Positions 13,514-26,110 of a DNA stretch of 64,000 nucleotides are shown here, in pieces (position 1 is the first letter of the stretch; each line of letters starts with the position of its first letter). The notes below the pieces were generated by a model. That model was not told the origin of the DNA and made no database searches. It was given only the letters and a program-made list of their open reading frames with translations. The position numbers and the translations under genes are program-made. Source of the DNA: Caprimulgus europaeus (Eukaryota > Chordata > Aves > Caprimulgiformes > Caprimulgidae); the NCBI GenBank assembly GCA_907165065.1, contig OU015527.1, positions 19,791,686 to 19,855,685 on the forward strand. Reading direction: 5' to 3'.

Positions 13514-16353
13514 AAACCACAAAAAAACCCCACCTTTTACAGCTGGATAAATTTTCAATAGTTTTAGCAATTTGTCCAGAATCAAAAAATTAGGAAAGAG
13601 ATGCCTTTAAAACTACTAACCTTATATTACTGCACTCTTACATTTTATCTTCTAGTTCTGAATAAAGAAGTTTAGGTTCATACTTCATTCCACAATGCAG
13701 GTGACTTAGAGACATGATATGCATTTGTTGATTCCACCTCACAATTTTGTGGTTGCTGTTTACATCTATTTAACTCAATTGTTTTCATTCCAGAATCATC
13801 CTAGGAGGTGAAGGTCAAGAAGTCACCTTAACTTTCATGTCATACCTTACAATCCTGACTTTACTGCCAGCGTCAGTCTTAAACTGATGAAGTTAGGGTC
13901 AAGTGGAGCTATGTACACCACAATCAGACCGTTACATATTAGTCTCAGAGGGCTAAATCCTTTTCTTTAAAGTAATCCATCAAATCGTACCAGTACAATT
14001 TGTAGCAAAAAAGCAGATTTTTGTTCCCCAAATCTTTTCCAAATTATTAATATGTCTGAAAAGGCATGAATGTGAAACATGTATTTTTCAAAAGAGTTTA
14101 GAGCATGTTGCTGGCAAGTGAAAGAATATTGTTTGATTTATAAAGTTAACATATTTAGTATAAACCTAATTAATCAAGAGTCAATAGAAAACAAAAATTC
14201 ACAAAATTAATAGACATAGGTGACAAACAGTTCTTAGTGAGAGGCAAATCTTTACAAGATGAAAGCTAGTCTATTGAGTATAGCTGAAAAAACTAGTAGT
14301 CTCATTAGAAGGCTGTAATTCTGTTTAGCATTTTGCATATTTAATAACAGGAAATCAGCACAGCCAAATAAGGTTGTTTTATGTAACAAACACTGCTGAT
14401 TGGTCTGTATAACAGGCATTATGACTCTGATCCCTTTTGTTTGATGCAACAAGGATCTATAAGGGGGGAAAAAGATTCTCCAGGCTTAAACTTCATTGTA
14501 GAAATAGATACATTAAATTAGTAAAATAAAACCCAAATTAATCAGACTTAACAACACTGCCAAAAGAAGTTTAAAAGATTAGGATCAGCCCAAACCTACC
14601 ATACATGGCAGTCAAAACCCATAGTATTACTGAAGTTCAAAGGAAGTGACATCTTGCTTTGTCAAACTTCACTATATTCCTCAGATCATCTAAACTCAGA
14701 CAGTTTGTTGTTCCTAAACTCAGCAACTGGAGAACACCAAGGAGTACACAATTTGAGTAGAGCACCAACAGAGTGTAAAAGAGCACAAGTTCAGTGCTGG
14801 AATACTATCAAAAACATGACACATCAGCATACTATTTACATGAGATTAAAGGCAAATGCTATGGAATATGCTTTTTTATTTTCCAGGGTTTTTTTTTCCC
14901 TGTAATCACTAAGCACCAGGGCTTTAGTAAAAAGTCAAAAGCTCCATCCCTTCATCTGTGCCAGTCAGTTGACCTTTGACAAGAAGACACTGCTCTGTAC
15001 AAAATTATTCTATCAGCAAAAGTTGAAGCAATACTGATTAATGGGTACCTAAAGGCTGGAATTGTCAGTGAAATTCATCATGTGATCTTTAAGGATTTTT
15101 CCTTAAAATCAGATGCACTGGATATGGCACAATTATTTCATGCCCTTCATTACCAAATTGCACAGCCTTCCTTAAAGACCCTCTGCTGTCTGCACTGGTG
15201 TCTTCATTCAATACCCATCTCTATTCCTTTTTGTCTCTATAAAAGAGGAGAGGGATCCCAAACTGCTGAATGGGGCAAGGATTGCTTGCTAACCTATTGC
15301 AAATAATGTCATGATATTGGGGCAATTTTCTTTGTTTGAAATTGTTCTTGCAAGGATTTAAGCATATGAACTTGCTTTAGTATCTGTACTAATAGTCCTA
15401 AATACAAGCAAATACCTATATTTTATTACATACCTTTGATGATAAGCATCTTGTTTTGCAATATTTGAAAGTTTAGATGCACTAAATCTCAAACTTAACA
15501 AAATCCTACCAAACCACATAAACTGAAACAATGTGTAGAAAGTCAACCAGAGACTTCCACATACAAATATATTTAAAAAAAAAAAAGTCTTCTAAACCAT
15601 CCTTCTGAAGACTAAGATTAGTGATGCAACTCTATTGATGGGTCAATTGCCTTCACATTCTCCTGAAAAGAAGTTGTTATAGCACAAAAACAGGGTGGAG
15701 GAAAAGCCACCAGACTATAACAGGAAGGTGACATATTTTGAAAAATATCACAAGTCAGGCTCAATACAATTTCTTTCAGTCACAGTGCCAGAGTGGCTCT
15801 ACTTGCACACTATTGCAGGATGAGAAAGATATAGGAGAAGGAACAAACTAGAAACTGTTTAATCCAGCACTGTTATCAAAAGAAAAGTCCATGATTCAGT
15901 GTTTAGCAAAATCTAGGCTTTAAAAAGAATCTGAATACAATTGATAATAGTACCAAACTGCATAAAAATTCAAATACTGGTAAGCAATTAACAATAACTT
16001 GAGCCATTTATAAAAAATACAACTACAAACACAAAGCCATGCAAAAATTGCCCCTTGCGATGGATGAGGAGGTTTGTGAGTGTCATTAGACAAATAAACT
16101 AATCTTTTATCAGAGAAATCATTCTAACACAAAATATAAAACACAAATCAAGAACTGCAGAATAGCTATGGTGGTGAAAATATTCTGGTGCTGCAAAGAA
16201 GATAAATCCTACCAATTTTTCAAAGTTACTTAGACACCTGGAGGCTAAGGTGGAGGTACGGCTGATGCTCAGAGGTGTCTAGTGGTAACATATCAACCTA
16301 CTGTTAAAACCAAACGTCAATACAGCTTTTAAAAATCTTATTTATAGTCAGTA

Positions 16354-16665
16354 TGTGGTGGTATGAGGGAGCAAAAGAGGAAGAGACCCTCATTAATATC
16401 TGAACATGATGTTATATGATATGGAATATCCCACAGGCATATCTAAACACCAATTTAGCTTATTAATTTAAATATTCCTAACCCCCTTAGACCTTGCACT
16501 TGCAGACTAACAGAACACAAAGTCCTTCACTTCTAGCTACAATGATGCAAACACTGGGATGTTCTCAGTATCTCTCTCAGAACAAATCCCAGGCTGAGAG
16601 CAAAACACAGCACTACTCCACCTACTAAAGGAAACCCAACTCTGTCCCAGCTGAAAACCAGGCCA
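16354..16665 (-). mobile_element. Solo LTR (ERVL-type) with large internal deletion
   Basis: Read on the plus strand, the segment opens with TGTGGTGG and closes with ...CTGAAAACCAGGCCA, the reverse-complement ends of an endogenous retrovirus LTR. It is flanked by perfect 5-bp target duplications CAGTA (16349-16353 and 16666-16670). From about 16370 it matches the LTR at 54400-55169 closely (GAGGAAGAGACC, GATATGGAATATCCCA, ACACTGGGATGTTCTCAGT), but the first few hundred bases of that LTR are reduced to about 15 bp here. No internal retroviral genes are present, so it is a recombined solo LTR. Confidence 0.85.
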
Positions 16666-16670
16666 CAGTA

Positions 16671-19600
16671 CATATCTGCATCCAGAGGATGACCATGAAA
16701 TCAGGGAGAGGATGTCATTCTCCTTGTTTGTATAAAACACAAAATTACTTGCTACAAACAAGTTATAAAAAACTGTTTTGTATTAGAATACAGACAAGAC
16801 ACCATCAACAGTAGGAAACCCAAGACCATCATGACTTAAATATCAAAATAAACACGACCCTGCGTCAAAACTTGTAGGGGCATTTTCTGAACTGTATGAA
16901 CAGAGCATTGCAACATTGCAAATGATATCTCAGCAAAGTGACAATTTTTCTCTTTTTCTTTCAAGATATACTTTTCGCTTCAATGTTAGGTCTGAAACAC
17001 TAGCCCAAATTGGAAGTATTCATGACAAGAAAGAGCAACTGGAAATGCAGCAGTATCACCTGCCACAGGATTCATGCTTTATTTCATGAGAAACCTGAGG
17101 TCTCATTTTTGCATCTGATTTACTGCCTCCTGTTTATAATAGTACAGCTACTCTTACAAAAATCATAAATTGTGTTTGTCTCTTGGGTAACTGTACAAGA
17201 CCTAGACTGTGCCTTCCACACAGTATTTCAAAATCAATGAAGCAACTCAGAATATAAATGCAGTTACATAGGATAACTATAGTAGGCAGAATCAGGTGCT
17301 GTAAACCCAATCTGGACAGGAATAGAATACATGCCAAGCAGAAGTTCACTTGCAGGACATGATTTCCAGTAGTCCTGAGCTCCTAAGGGAGCCTGTTATA
17401 TTCAAGTAGGTACTAGAAAGAACAGGATGGTGTTGAATAACCTATTCCATATTGATTATCTGAGCCAGGAGGGAAAGATAATGGATTTTCTCAAATACTA
17501 TGAAGCTCTGGATAACAAGTTTACTGAAACACAAGTCAAAGTGATATATAAATCAAATCAAGGCTAACAAAATAATGTCTGTCTCCAAATGCTTATAAAA
17601 CAAAATCTGTTTCTCTGGGAAGGTAGATGCTGGAGGAAAGGCAGAATTAAAAAACAAGCAAACAAACAAACAAAACCTAAGAGTAAAAAAATGTCCACTT
17701 AACATATTTATTGGGGCATTGGATTATTCCTGAGTGTTTGAAGAACAAACCCAAGGACAACTTCTGCTCTGTGTCCCTAAGATTCCCTGGTGATAGCCTA
17801 GGGCAAAATTTGGAGGTAAATATCTATACAGTGTACCACAAATCCTTAATTATTCTATATCTAAACATTTATACTAGTTTGAATAAGTAATATGCAGTAT
17901 TTTGGTGACTTAAATGGCTTTGAAACAACCTAGAGAGCCAGGCTTAAATCCTTGTTGTTAGAAGTTTAGAAAGCACAAACACAGACACTGCTCCCCTTTG
18001 CCTTTCCTACCTGGAGGTTTTTCACAAAATGGGGACATGTGAAATCTCTCAGATTTCAAACTTAACTGTATGGAACAAGCACTCAAGTTATATGACAAAT
18101 TGCCAGTTTATGTTAGTCCTCTTTTACTATGTGGATTATGACAATTAATATATTGGCATTTAAAATACTTATGCTAAATTCTGGTTTTGTTCCGGCAATT
18201 AACCTAATTAAAAGAACAAGAAAAGCAAGCAATATACTTTTTCTTTCAAACATATAAATCTGCACTGGAAGAGTTTCAGTCCTATGCTTTCTGTAACTAA
18301 TTCAAATTTATGTTGCTCATGGAGTTATTAAAGTTGTTTAGACTTCATATGGGCCAACCACTAAACTGGAATTTCTGTGACTGCAAATCAGATACGTCTC
18401 TGGTGCAGTTGGGAAATGAGAGATGATACAGCCAGTTCCTCAACATGTAGTATACAGTTGAAACCTTGTTAGTTGATCTTAATGTGCAGAGTTATTGATA
18501 CACTATATCAGAGGGACAGCATGACCTTGGATTAAAATAGTATTTTTAACAGCATTGAGGATTCTTGTGATGTTTATGGTATAAAGTAATGATGTATATG
18601 ATCTGAAGTAAATGAAACAAAGATAGAAGTCCAGCCCAGTAATTACACTAACAATTCAAACTGCTCTGTAGTTTGATGCATACATTTGTCAAAAGCTTTA
18701 TAATAGGAAATCAATTTTTTTCATTAAAATCTTTTTAATTTTTGTTTAGTAATCTGTATGATAATCTTGCACATTTCTGTCATGTACATGACAGCATAAG
18801 TAATAAATCTGCTAAAATAATAAAATTAAATAATAAAATATGTTCTGTCAGGAACTGTGGGCTTTGTGATTTCCCATTTTGTTTGTTGCTGTAAAGTATC
18901 TTACAGTACCTCGACTCTAAAAAATGTGCAACACAATAGTATTTAATACTAAGTAACATTTCTCTCCCTAATTTTCTTGAAGTGATAAAAATTAATTTCA
19001 GGGTCAAAACTATCTCAGTTAGGCTATAGTGCACCACACTTAGAAATAATAATATCATTAGCCCTTTTTGCAATTGAGAATTTTTAGAAGATAGTTATTC
19101 ATAAGAAAGACATAATTGAAATGAGCAGTACTTGAGAAAAAGTGAATATTTAGCACCCTTGATCATTAGTGTCCTTTATGACAGATTAATTTGCTGTAAT
19201 TAAGACAACTTCCTGACCTTCCAACTGCTTTTACAAGAGACCAAATCCACCTCACTGATTTTAATATTGGGTTTTTTCCATTCTGCATTAAAAAAACAAA
19301 AAAGAAAAAACATCCGTTTTTTTTAATCTCTGGTTGCCTAATACCAGTTTTGTCAGAGTCACTCCAAGTAATTCTGTTGACTGTTTGAATTGACTACTTA
19401 TGCACACTGCAATATTGTACATTGGAATTCTACTGAGAAACCAGATGACAAGAGCAAAGAGGGTAAAATACAGAACACAATACCAGAAGACATTACCTTG
19501 GATTCAGAATCCTTTCATCTGACTTAGCCCAAACTGAATGCCTCTCTCCAACAATCATCCTCCAAATGAGAACTACTGATCTGAAATAATGTGCAGGTTA

Positions 19601-21196
19601 TGCCAGTGAAGTGAGAGGCTTGCCCAGATGACATTTCAAAGCAGGAGCCATGGACAGTCTTTGAGCAGTACTCCTGAAAAGCTTAACTATTGTTAGGTAA
19701 ACATCCTGTTTGCCCAAGAACATCGTTTGGTTATTCATAACAGTGGCCCTTAAATAGTTTCCTCCAGAAAAACTTGAGTTAAATTTGCTAAACAGGAATG
19801 GCAGGGCTCCCTGTTCTCCAGAATGCTTCTGACTCACCATTCAGCACAGACAGAAGAAGTACAGGTTAAATCCCCATCCTTCTTGACAGATTTAACACCT
19901 CAGATCCTCTGGTAGTGCTGTGAGGAAGTCATAGAGCTAGGTATATCCTTTCCTTTCTGGCTGTTTTTGTGTTTAAAACTTGACTTTCAGCAGAGTTGGA
20001 CTCACTTGCTCAAGCAAGTGAAACTTCAGACTAGAGACCTCAAACTTTCTTTAACATTGTTTCAGCTCTCTTAATGTACGCTTTGCAGCATTCCTTGAAT
20101 TCAGTAGGTTTTTGGTTGCTGTGAATCTGGGAAACACAAAAACATTCCAAAGCAATGAACTTCCCAAAGAGAGTATTAGGTAAGAGGAAGGGGATAAGAA
20201 AATTCCTAGTTTGAGTGACACTGTAGATCTTACCTACAGCAATATGTCATGGTGAGAGACTTTCAGGTATAATCCATTGCATATTCTAAAATTCAATATT
20301 AGTACTGCATAGAGAGATTCTAATTTCTAATATCCAGCTATCTGTTAAGCTGACAAGGTCATTGAATCCATTGCAATTTTTAACATATGTATGTCATCAA
20401 AAGCAGAACTAGCACACAATCTGGTTTCAAGATGCTGAATTGGCTACAATACAAAACCTGTAATCTGTAAGCAACCAGAAGAAACAAAGAAGAGTTCTAA
20501 AATATGAGCTTTAACAATACTGTTATACCTCAGAATATCTCAGTGAAGGGCATTGGATCCTGGAACATGCATCAATAGAAATAACTTTGTTTCTTTTGCT
20601 TCAATAAATATTGTCTCTGTTTAGCAATAGACAATGGCTTCTATTGCTGAACACAATGAAGTATGGAGTTAAAATACGAAACTTGCATGCCTGCAATCAA
20701 GCATAGGTATGTTATTAAAAGCAGAAAACAAATTCTCTTTTGATAAAAAATGAAGGCCCTTAGGAACAGAAATATTTCTAGTATTTGCTAAAAATATCTT
20801 TTATAATCTTAAAGTATTTGCAAAAGTTAGATTGCAGTATTTTTTAATCTGGGCTGAAAACTGAAAAAAAATGTATTTAGATTTAAAAAAATTGTATTTA
20901 GGGTTAAAATAAATTCACAACATACTCCAATATGGCAGATCTACATGACATGTAAATCTTTATACCCCTCTGGGATCTGGTCCTACATGTAAAACTAAAC
21001 TTCTAGGCATATATTTTTAATTCCCATTACTTTTTATTTACTTTATCTAAATTACAATAGATTAGGCATTTATTCTTTTTTCTGTTTGTGGTAATCATCA
21101 TATTTTTTTATTCATTAAATTGCTCTCTTTGAGTCAACTTATTACAGATTATTTATCATCTATAATGTACTTTATTGCTCCAAGATTTTTGTAAAT
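16671..21196. other. AT-rich unique DNA, no gene seen
   Basis: No open frame above about 100 codons and no recognisable protein, RNA or repeat family. A perfect 18-bp palindrome at 18777-18794 is reported separately. Confidence 0.65.
18777..18794. repeat. Perfect 18-bp palindrome
   Basis: CTGTCATGTACATGACAG is its own reverse complement with no spacer. It lies in AT-rich unique sequence. It could be a dimeric factor site or chance. Confidence 0.9.
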
Positions 21197-21670
21197 TTCA
21201 GCAAGTTTGCTGATGACACTAAACTGGGAGGAGTGGCTGACACAGCAGAAGGCTGTGCTGCCATTCAGAGAGACCTGGACAGGCTTGGAGAGTTAGGCAG
21301 AGAGAAACCTAATGAAATTCAGTAAGGGCAAGCCTAAAGTACTGTATCTAAGAAAGAACAATCCCATGTATCTGTACAAGTCATCAAGGCTTATAAATAT
21401 CTAAAGGGCAGGTGTCAGAAAGATGGGGCCAGACTCTTCTCAGTGGTTTTCAGTGACAGGATAAGGGGCAGTAGTCAAAAACTGGAAAACAGGAGGTTCA
21501 ACCTAAACATGAGGAAAAACTTATCTACTGTGAGGATAACAGAGCACAGGTTGTGGAGTCTCCTTCTCTGGAGATGTTCAAAACCTGCCTGGATGTTTTT
21601 CTGTATGATGATCTACTCTAAGTGATGCTGCTCTGTCAGGTAGGTAGGACTAGATGATCTTCAGAGGCTT
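21197..21670 (+). mobile_element. CR1 LINE fragment with internal deletion
   Basis: The piece starts at the catalytic [11 protein letters not shown] block (about 21200-21232) and runs through [18 protein letters not shown], then jumps near 21379 to the C-terminal region (YKYLKG near 21390-21408, then NMRKNLSTVRITEH). The middle of the ORF2 C-terminal part (RQCALxAxK...SALVRPHL region) is missing. It ends around 'ggactagatgatcttcagagg' (21648-21668) without the terminal octamers. It most resembles the CR1 at 30479-32108 in subfamily-specific words (TAEGC, YKYLKG, VRITEH). Confidence 0.9.
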
Positions 21671-24438
21671 CATGACAACATACTGCTGTTTCTTAATATC
21701 CAATTTTTTTGAAGTAATAACTAAGACTGTGATATTTTTATATTTCTTGAAGATTAGTAGCTAGACAAGACAAGTACCGTGGAAGTATAGGGTGGTTAAC
21801 TTCTGTTGACTATTGAACACCTCCCAAGAAATCTGTAAGCCAAGATAGGTTTTGGGGGGTTTTTTATACAGTTATAATCAATGGTAAAATTTTATGAGAA
21901 ATCTCTTTGATTATGTTGGGATTTGGTTGCATTCTGTACAAATCATGATTTTCTTAGAAAATATTATTGAAATAGGCATTTTAGGGTAATGATTTGAATC
22001 ACAGCAGGTAGTTAAAAAATTGCATTATCCTTGAGAGTTATATATTAACGGATACTCGGAAGGCTAGGTTTCTCCCTCCCTATGTTTTATTATAGATTTT
22101 GACTGAACAATTTTTTTATATATACCATATGAAACAAAATGTCTTGAAGGGGTTAATTGAATTAATCTCTCATTTCTCCAAGAGGTAAGATCACCCATAT
22201 GGAATCTGTCCATTGGTTGTCTGCCACAGCACTGCTCTTTCAGAACTCTTCTCTGCAGCATCAACAGTAGATAATATCCCCCATGATTTCAACAGAATCT
22301 GAAATGACAACAGAAAGCCTGAGGACAGAGGAAGAGCTAATTACTCAAGTGAACACTTCAAGAGTTTTAAAGTTCAAAAGGTAGTCAAAAGCAGGTTTAC
22401 TTGATTAGCAGTTCTGGGTTTGTTTTTGTTTTTAACTACAATATAGCTCATATAGAAAGATTTCTTAGAAATTACAGCCAAACCCTTAAAAAGAGATTTT
22501 TTTTTTTTAATTTATACTCAGATACCAAATTGTATAATTTGTCAAATAAGGAATTTATTAATGTTTGGACCATTTTAAGATCAGATACTTTAAGTATTTA
22601 AATAATTGTAGAATATTTAGAAAACCATAATATCTTGTCTGTAAATATATGGACTTTCATCATCTTGTAAACTTCAGACAAGTAGGAAACTTTAAAACTA
22701 TTCAATCATTACATAATTTACAACTTTTACATTCTAATTCCTTGATTTTTAACTCTTTTAAAAAGTAGAATAAATGGCATATATTTATCTGAGAGATACA
22801 TGGTACTGTATTCTGCTGGGGTTTTATTACTAGATGGATTATACTTTCTGGTTAATCTGACAGAGGACAACAAATCTTCTTGCTTGGGGCATTTGTCATA
22901 CACACAAAGCAGATGTATGCTGATACAGGTTTGACTGATGTTCCCATTATAACTTTGTTTCAAGATCAGTCTAGATAATTCTAGGTGGAACAAGACTTTA
23001 TAATGGATTGAGTATGCTCTACTAGATTTTAATTCAAGATTAAACAGACCTTGTTTACATGTTTATTCATTTTTTCTTTACGGAAAGCATGGATTAGAAG
23101 GCCATTATTGTGCGTATGGAAGAATAAAGAATGCTATTTAATTTAAAGTTCATTTTGGGTGGAAGAATCTTATCTGTAAAGCAGTGAGATTTAACCTCAA
23201 TTGATTCTATGAATACATGATAGTTATAATGTTGTACACCATCAGAAGAAATGGAAGTATTCACAATTTCTTATCAAATTCCTTCTCAATTTAAGAAAGG
23301 ATAGAACATTAATTTCTTTTAAAATGTGATAAATTTCCTTCTGAAAATTATTGAGTTTGCAGAATGTACATCACTTCAGATCATGATCTGCCACTTACTT
23401 AACTCAGTTGCATAAAATATGTCAATCTTTTTTATACAGAGAGTGAAAGTGACTGGAAAAGGACATAAAACTTGTACTGATAGCAGAGGAAAAATAGCAT
23501 CAAAGTGGAAAAACAGACGTTAAGCCCTTTCCAACATCTATTTTAGAATGAAATCAGCAATTCATGGAAGTTCTGCTGCTTTTGTGTGCTCCTAAAATGG
23601 CATAAAGAATGCAATTCTTCTTTCTGGGGGCACAGGAAAACACGTGAGATAATTAATTAAGAGTAAAATCTTCTAATGATAAATTGTGTATGACACAAGC
23701 ATGAGATGCACCTTAGCCAGGATTAGGAGCAAGAAATATCTTTCTTAAACCAATACTAGAAGTGTGATATTTCTTGAGAATTTGCAGCAGAATTAATTAA
23801 GCATGAACAGCATGCAATGTATGAGTCCAGTGACAGGAACAGTGTGGGGAAGGTCAGCTCAGCTGAAGTGCTCCTGTTTCTTCAGGCATATGCTGGACAC
23901 TTGTCACAGGATGTTTCACCAGCTGTGAAGAAGACAGCCATCCCAAATACCAGGACAGAAGTTACAGCTGAGTTTCGATTTGGAATTGGTCTGGCTGCAG
24001 ATGAGCAGCCCCAGTACACCCTGTTGTGGCTGCTGTGTAAGGGGGAAACGGTGTACACAATTATGACTTAAAAGTGATGCATTAAAACAGAAAAAAAAAA
24101 AGATGCCTCCAATTAGATATATAATCGCTGCTGATCCACAAGTCTCCTGGGTCATAGAAAAGTAAAGGAAAAAAAGAAAAAAAAAAGAGAGAAAACCAAC
24201 CAACCACACACATGCACACAAAACAGAGAATAGGTAGAGAAAATTGGTCAGTGAAGGCGTAGAAAAACACTGCCAAACATGACGAGATTAACTTTAACAA
24301 AAACTATGTTCAAGAATAGAAAAAGAAAATATGAATACATAAACGGAAGCATGTAGGTTTTCATCTACCTAAACATAATTTAAAATCTAGTAATACATAT
24401 TAGAAGTGCTCTACCTTAAAAAAATAAATAAATAAATA

Positions 24439-24501
<63 letters not shown>

Positions 24502-25457
24502 TGAGATATATTTCAGGGTTCATTAAAAATGTAATCTGTTAGAAGCAAACATTTTGGCTTATATCTTTCTTTACTGTAAAGTAGATTCAAATTCAAAGAG
24601 GCGTTTTCCTGTTAAGCATCATATGCATCAATAAACCAAAATATACATATTCCTTAAAATGTAAACTTTAAAGTTAGAAACATTTGGAAGCAACCATTAA
24701 AATATTTTTAACGCAAAGAGATCAATCTATTGCTTGTTGAAAACAGTTCTTCAAAGAAAGCATTGTTCAGAATCCTCCCAAGATTATTTTTGCCATGGAT
24801 GTCTCAGTAAAACTGTTTCTTACAATCTTCTTTTTGTCCATGGTATCATTAAAGTCCATAATCTTTTCCCCTGCGGACAGGAACTGAGGATTAATCTATC
24901 AGAAACCATCCCCCAAATTATGGAAAATGTAACAGATGCTTTATGAGGTATTTACCATGGTACAGCTTTTTGATCCATAAACTCCATATACCATGTAAGT
25001 ACAGTATATATACATAAAATACCCTTTGTCAATCCTATAGAAAAAGAAACACATGAAGTCTATGCTCTTTTTCTTTCCTTATCAGTGGTAAATGCACAAG
25101 TGGTAAAAGAGAGGTGTGAGGAGGAAAACAATCTAAATGATACAATCCAAAATAAAAATGCAATCAGCATATTGAATGCTTTGAAGTTGTTATGATTAGC
25201 TTGTGTAATAAAGTATTAATTTGTTTGATGTTACTTGGAGTCTTTCTTGCTCAGGGCAGAATTATTTCATGAACCTTTTATTCACATAGAGATTGTCTAG
25301 GAAAATTGCTCACATTACACAGGCCCTGGTCTTTCAATGTGAATTTGTGATGCAATTAAAGTAGTGAAGATTGCACCATTTTTTTTCACCAGTAAAATAT
25401 TCCATACTCTAATGGTAATTGACATTCAATAGTAGTATTTGTACACTTTCTAGCAAG
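21671..25457. other. AT-rich unique DNA, no gene seen
   Basis: No recognisable gene. A moderately GC-richer patch lies at about 23815-24055, containing an 84-codon open frame without family resemblance. The AAAT/TA repeat near 24420 is listed separately. Confidence 0.6.
24418..24497. repeat. (AAAT)n followed by (TA)27
   Basis: A short AAAT tract (24418-24440) runs into an uninterrupted alternating TA tract from 24444 to 24497, about 27 dinucleotides. It is likely length-polymorphic. Confidence 0.95.
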
Positions 25458-25462
25458 ACTGG

Positions 25463-26105
25463 TGTGGTGGTTTGGGTGGATTTATCCTTTTGGCTTGCAC
25501 CTAGCAGCCAAACACAGCCTGCTCTATCACCCTCCCCCTCCCTCTCCCAGGGAGTAGGGGAGAGAATTGGAAAGAAAAGCAAGGAAGCTCACAGGTTGAG
25601 ATAAAAACTATTTACTAATTAAAATAAAATGATGATGACCACAACAGTGATAACAGACTATCCAATTGAGTGATACACAGTGCTCCCCACCCGCTGACTG
25701 ATGCCCAGCCCGTGCCAGCTCACGATCCTGGAGCTGAGATAGTCCCAAAACCAAAACCCCGGAAAAGTGAGCCCGAGTGATCCCCGAGAGAAATACCCCC
25801 AATTTCTAGTCAGCCCTGGTTAATATACTGATATGAACGTGATCTGATCTGGAATATTTCATTGGCACATCGAAATGCCAGGTTTGAGTTTTGCTATTCA
25901 CTGCTCTTTTCCCTCCCAGTCCTAATGCAGCTGTGACCCAGCCAAATACAGTGGCCTTGAGCTCCAGCAGTAACTAATTACACCAGTACTGTTATCAACG
26001 TTCTTCTCATAATAAGTCTGAACTAAAACACTGAAACTAAAATACAACTCTTCTAATTACTAAGAAGAAAATTAACTCTATCCTAGTCCTAGTAAAACCA
26101 GGACA
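25463..26105 (-). mobile_element. Solo LTR (ERVL-type), 643 bp, with 5-bp target duplication
   Basis: Plus-strand ends are TGTGGTGGTTTGGG and ...GTAAAACCAGGACA. The flanks are perfect ACTGG duplications (25458-25462 and 26106-26110). Read on the minus strand, the LTR begins TGTCCTGGTTTTACTAGG and includes ATAGAGTTAATTTTC, a word shared with the plus-strand LTR at 47982. The segment 'ggttgagataa' near 25594-25604 is shared with 54400-55169. No retroviral coding sequence is attached, so the internal part was lost by LTR-LTR recombination. Confidence 0.9.
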
Positions 26106-26110
26106 ACTGG

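Larger units (their letters stand above)
7351..16348. other. AT-rich unique DNA, no gene seen
   Basis: About 9 kb with only short open frames (under 75 codons) that look random, many A/T homopolymers and no recognisable protein similarity, RNA gene or mobile element. A 20-bp tandem duplication and a (CAAA)n tract are listed separately. Confidence 0.65.
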
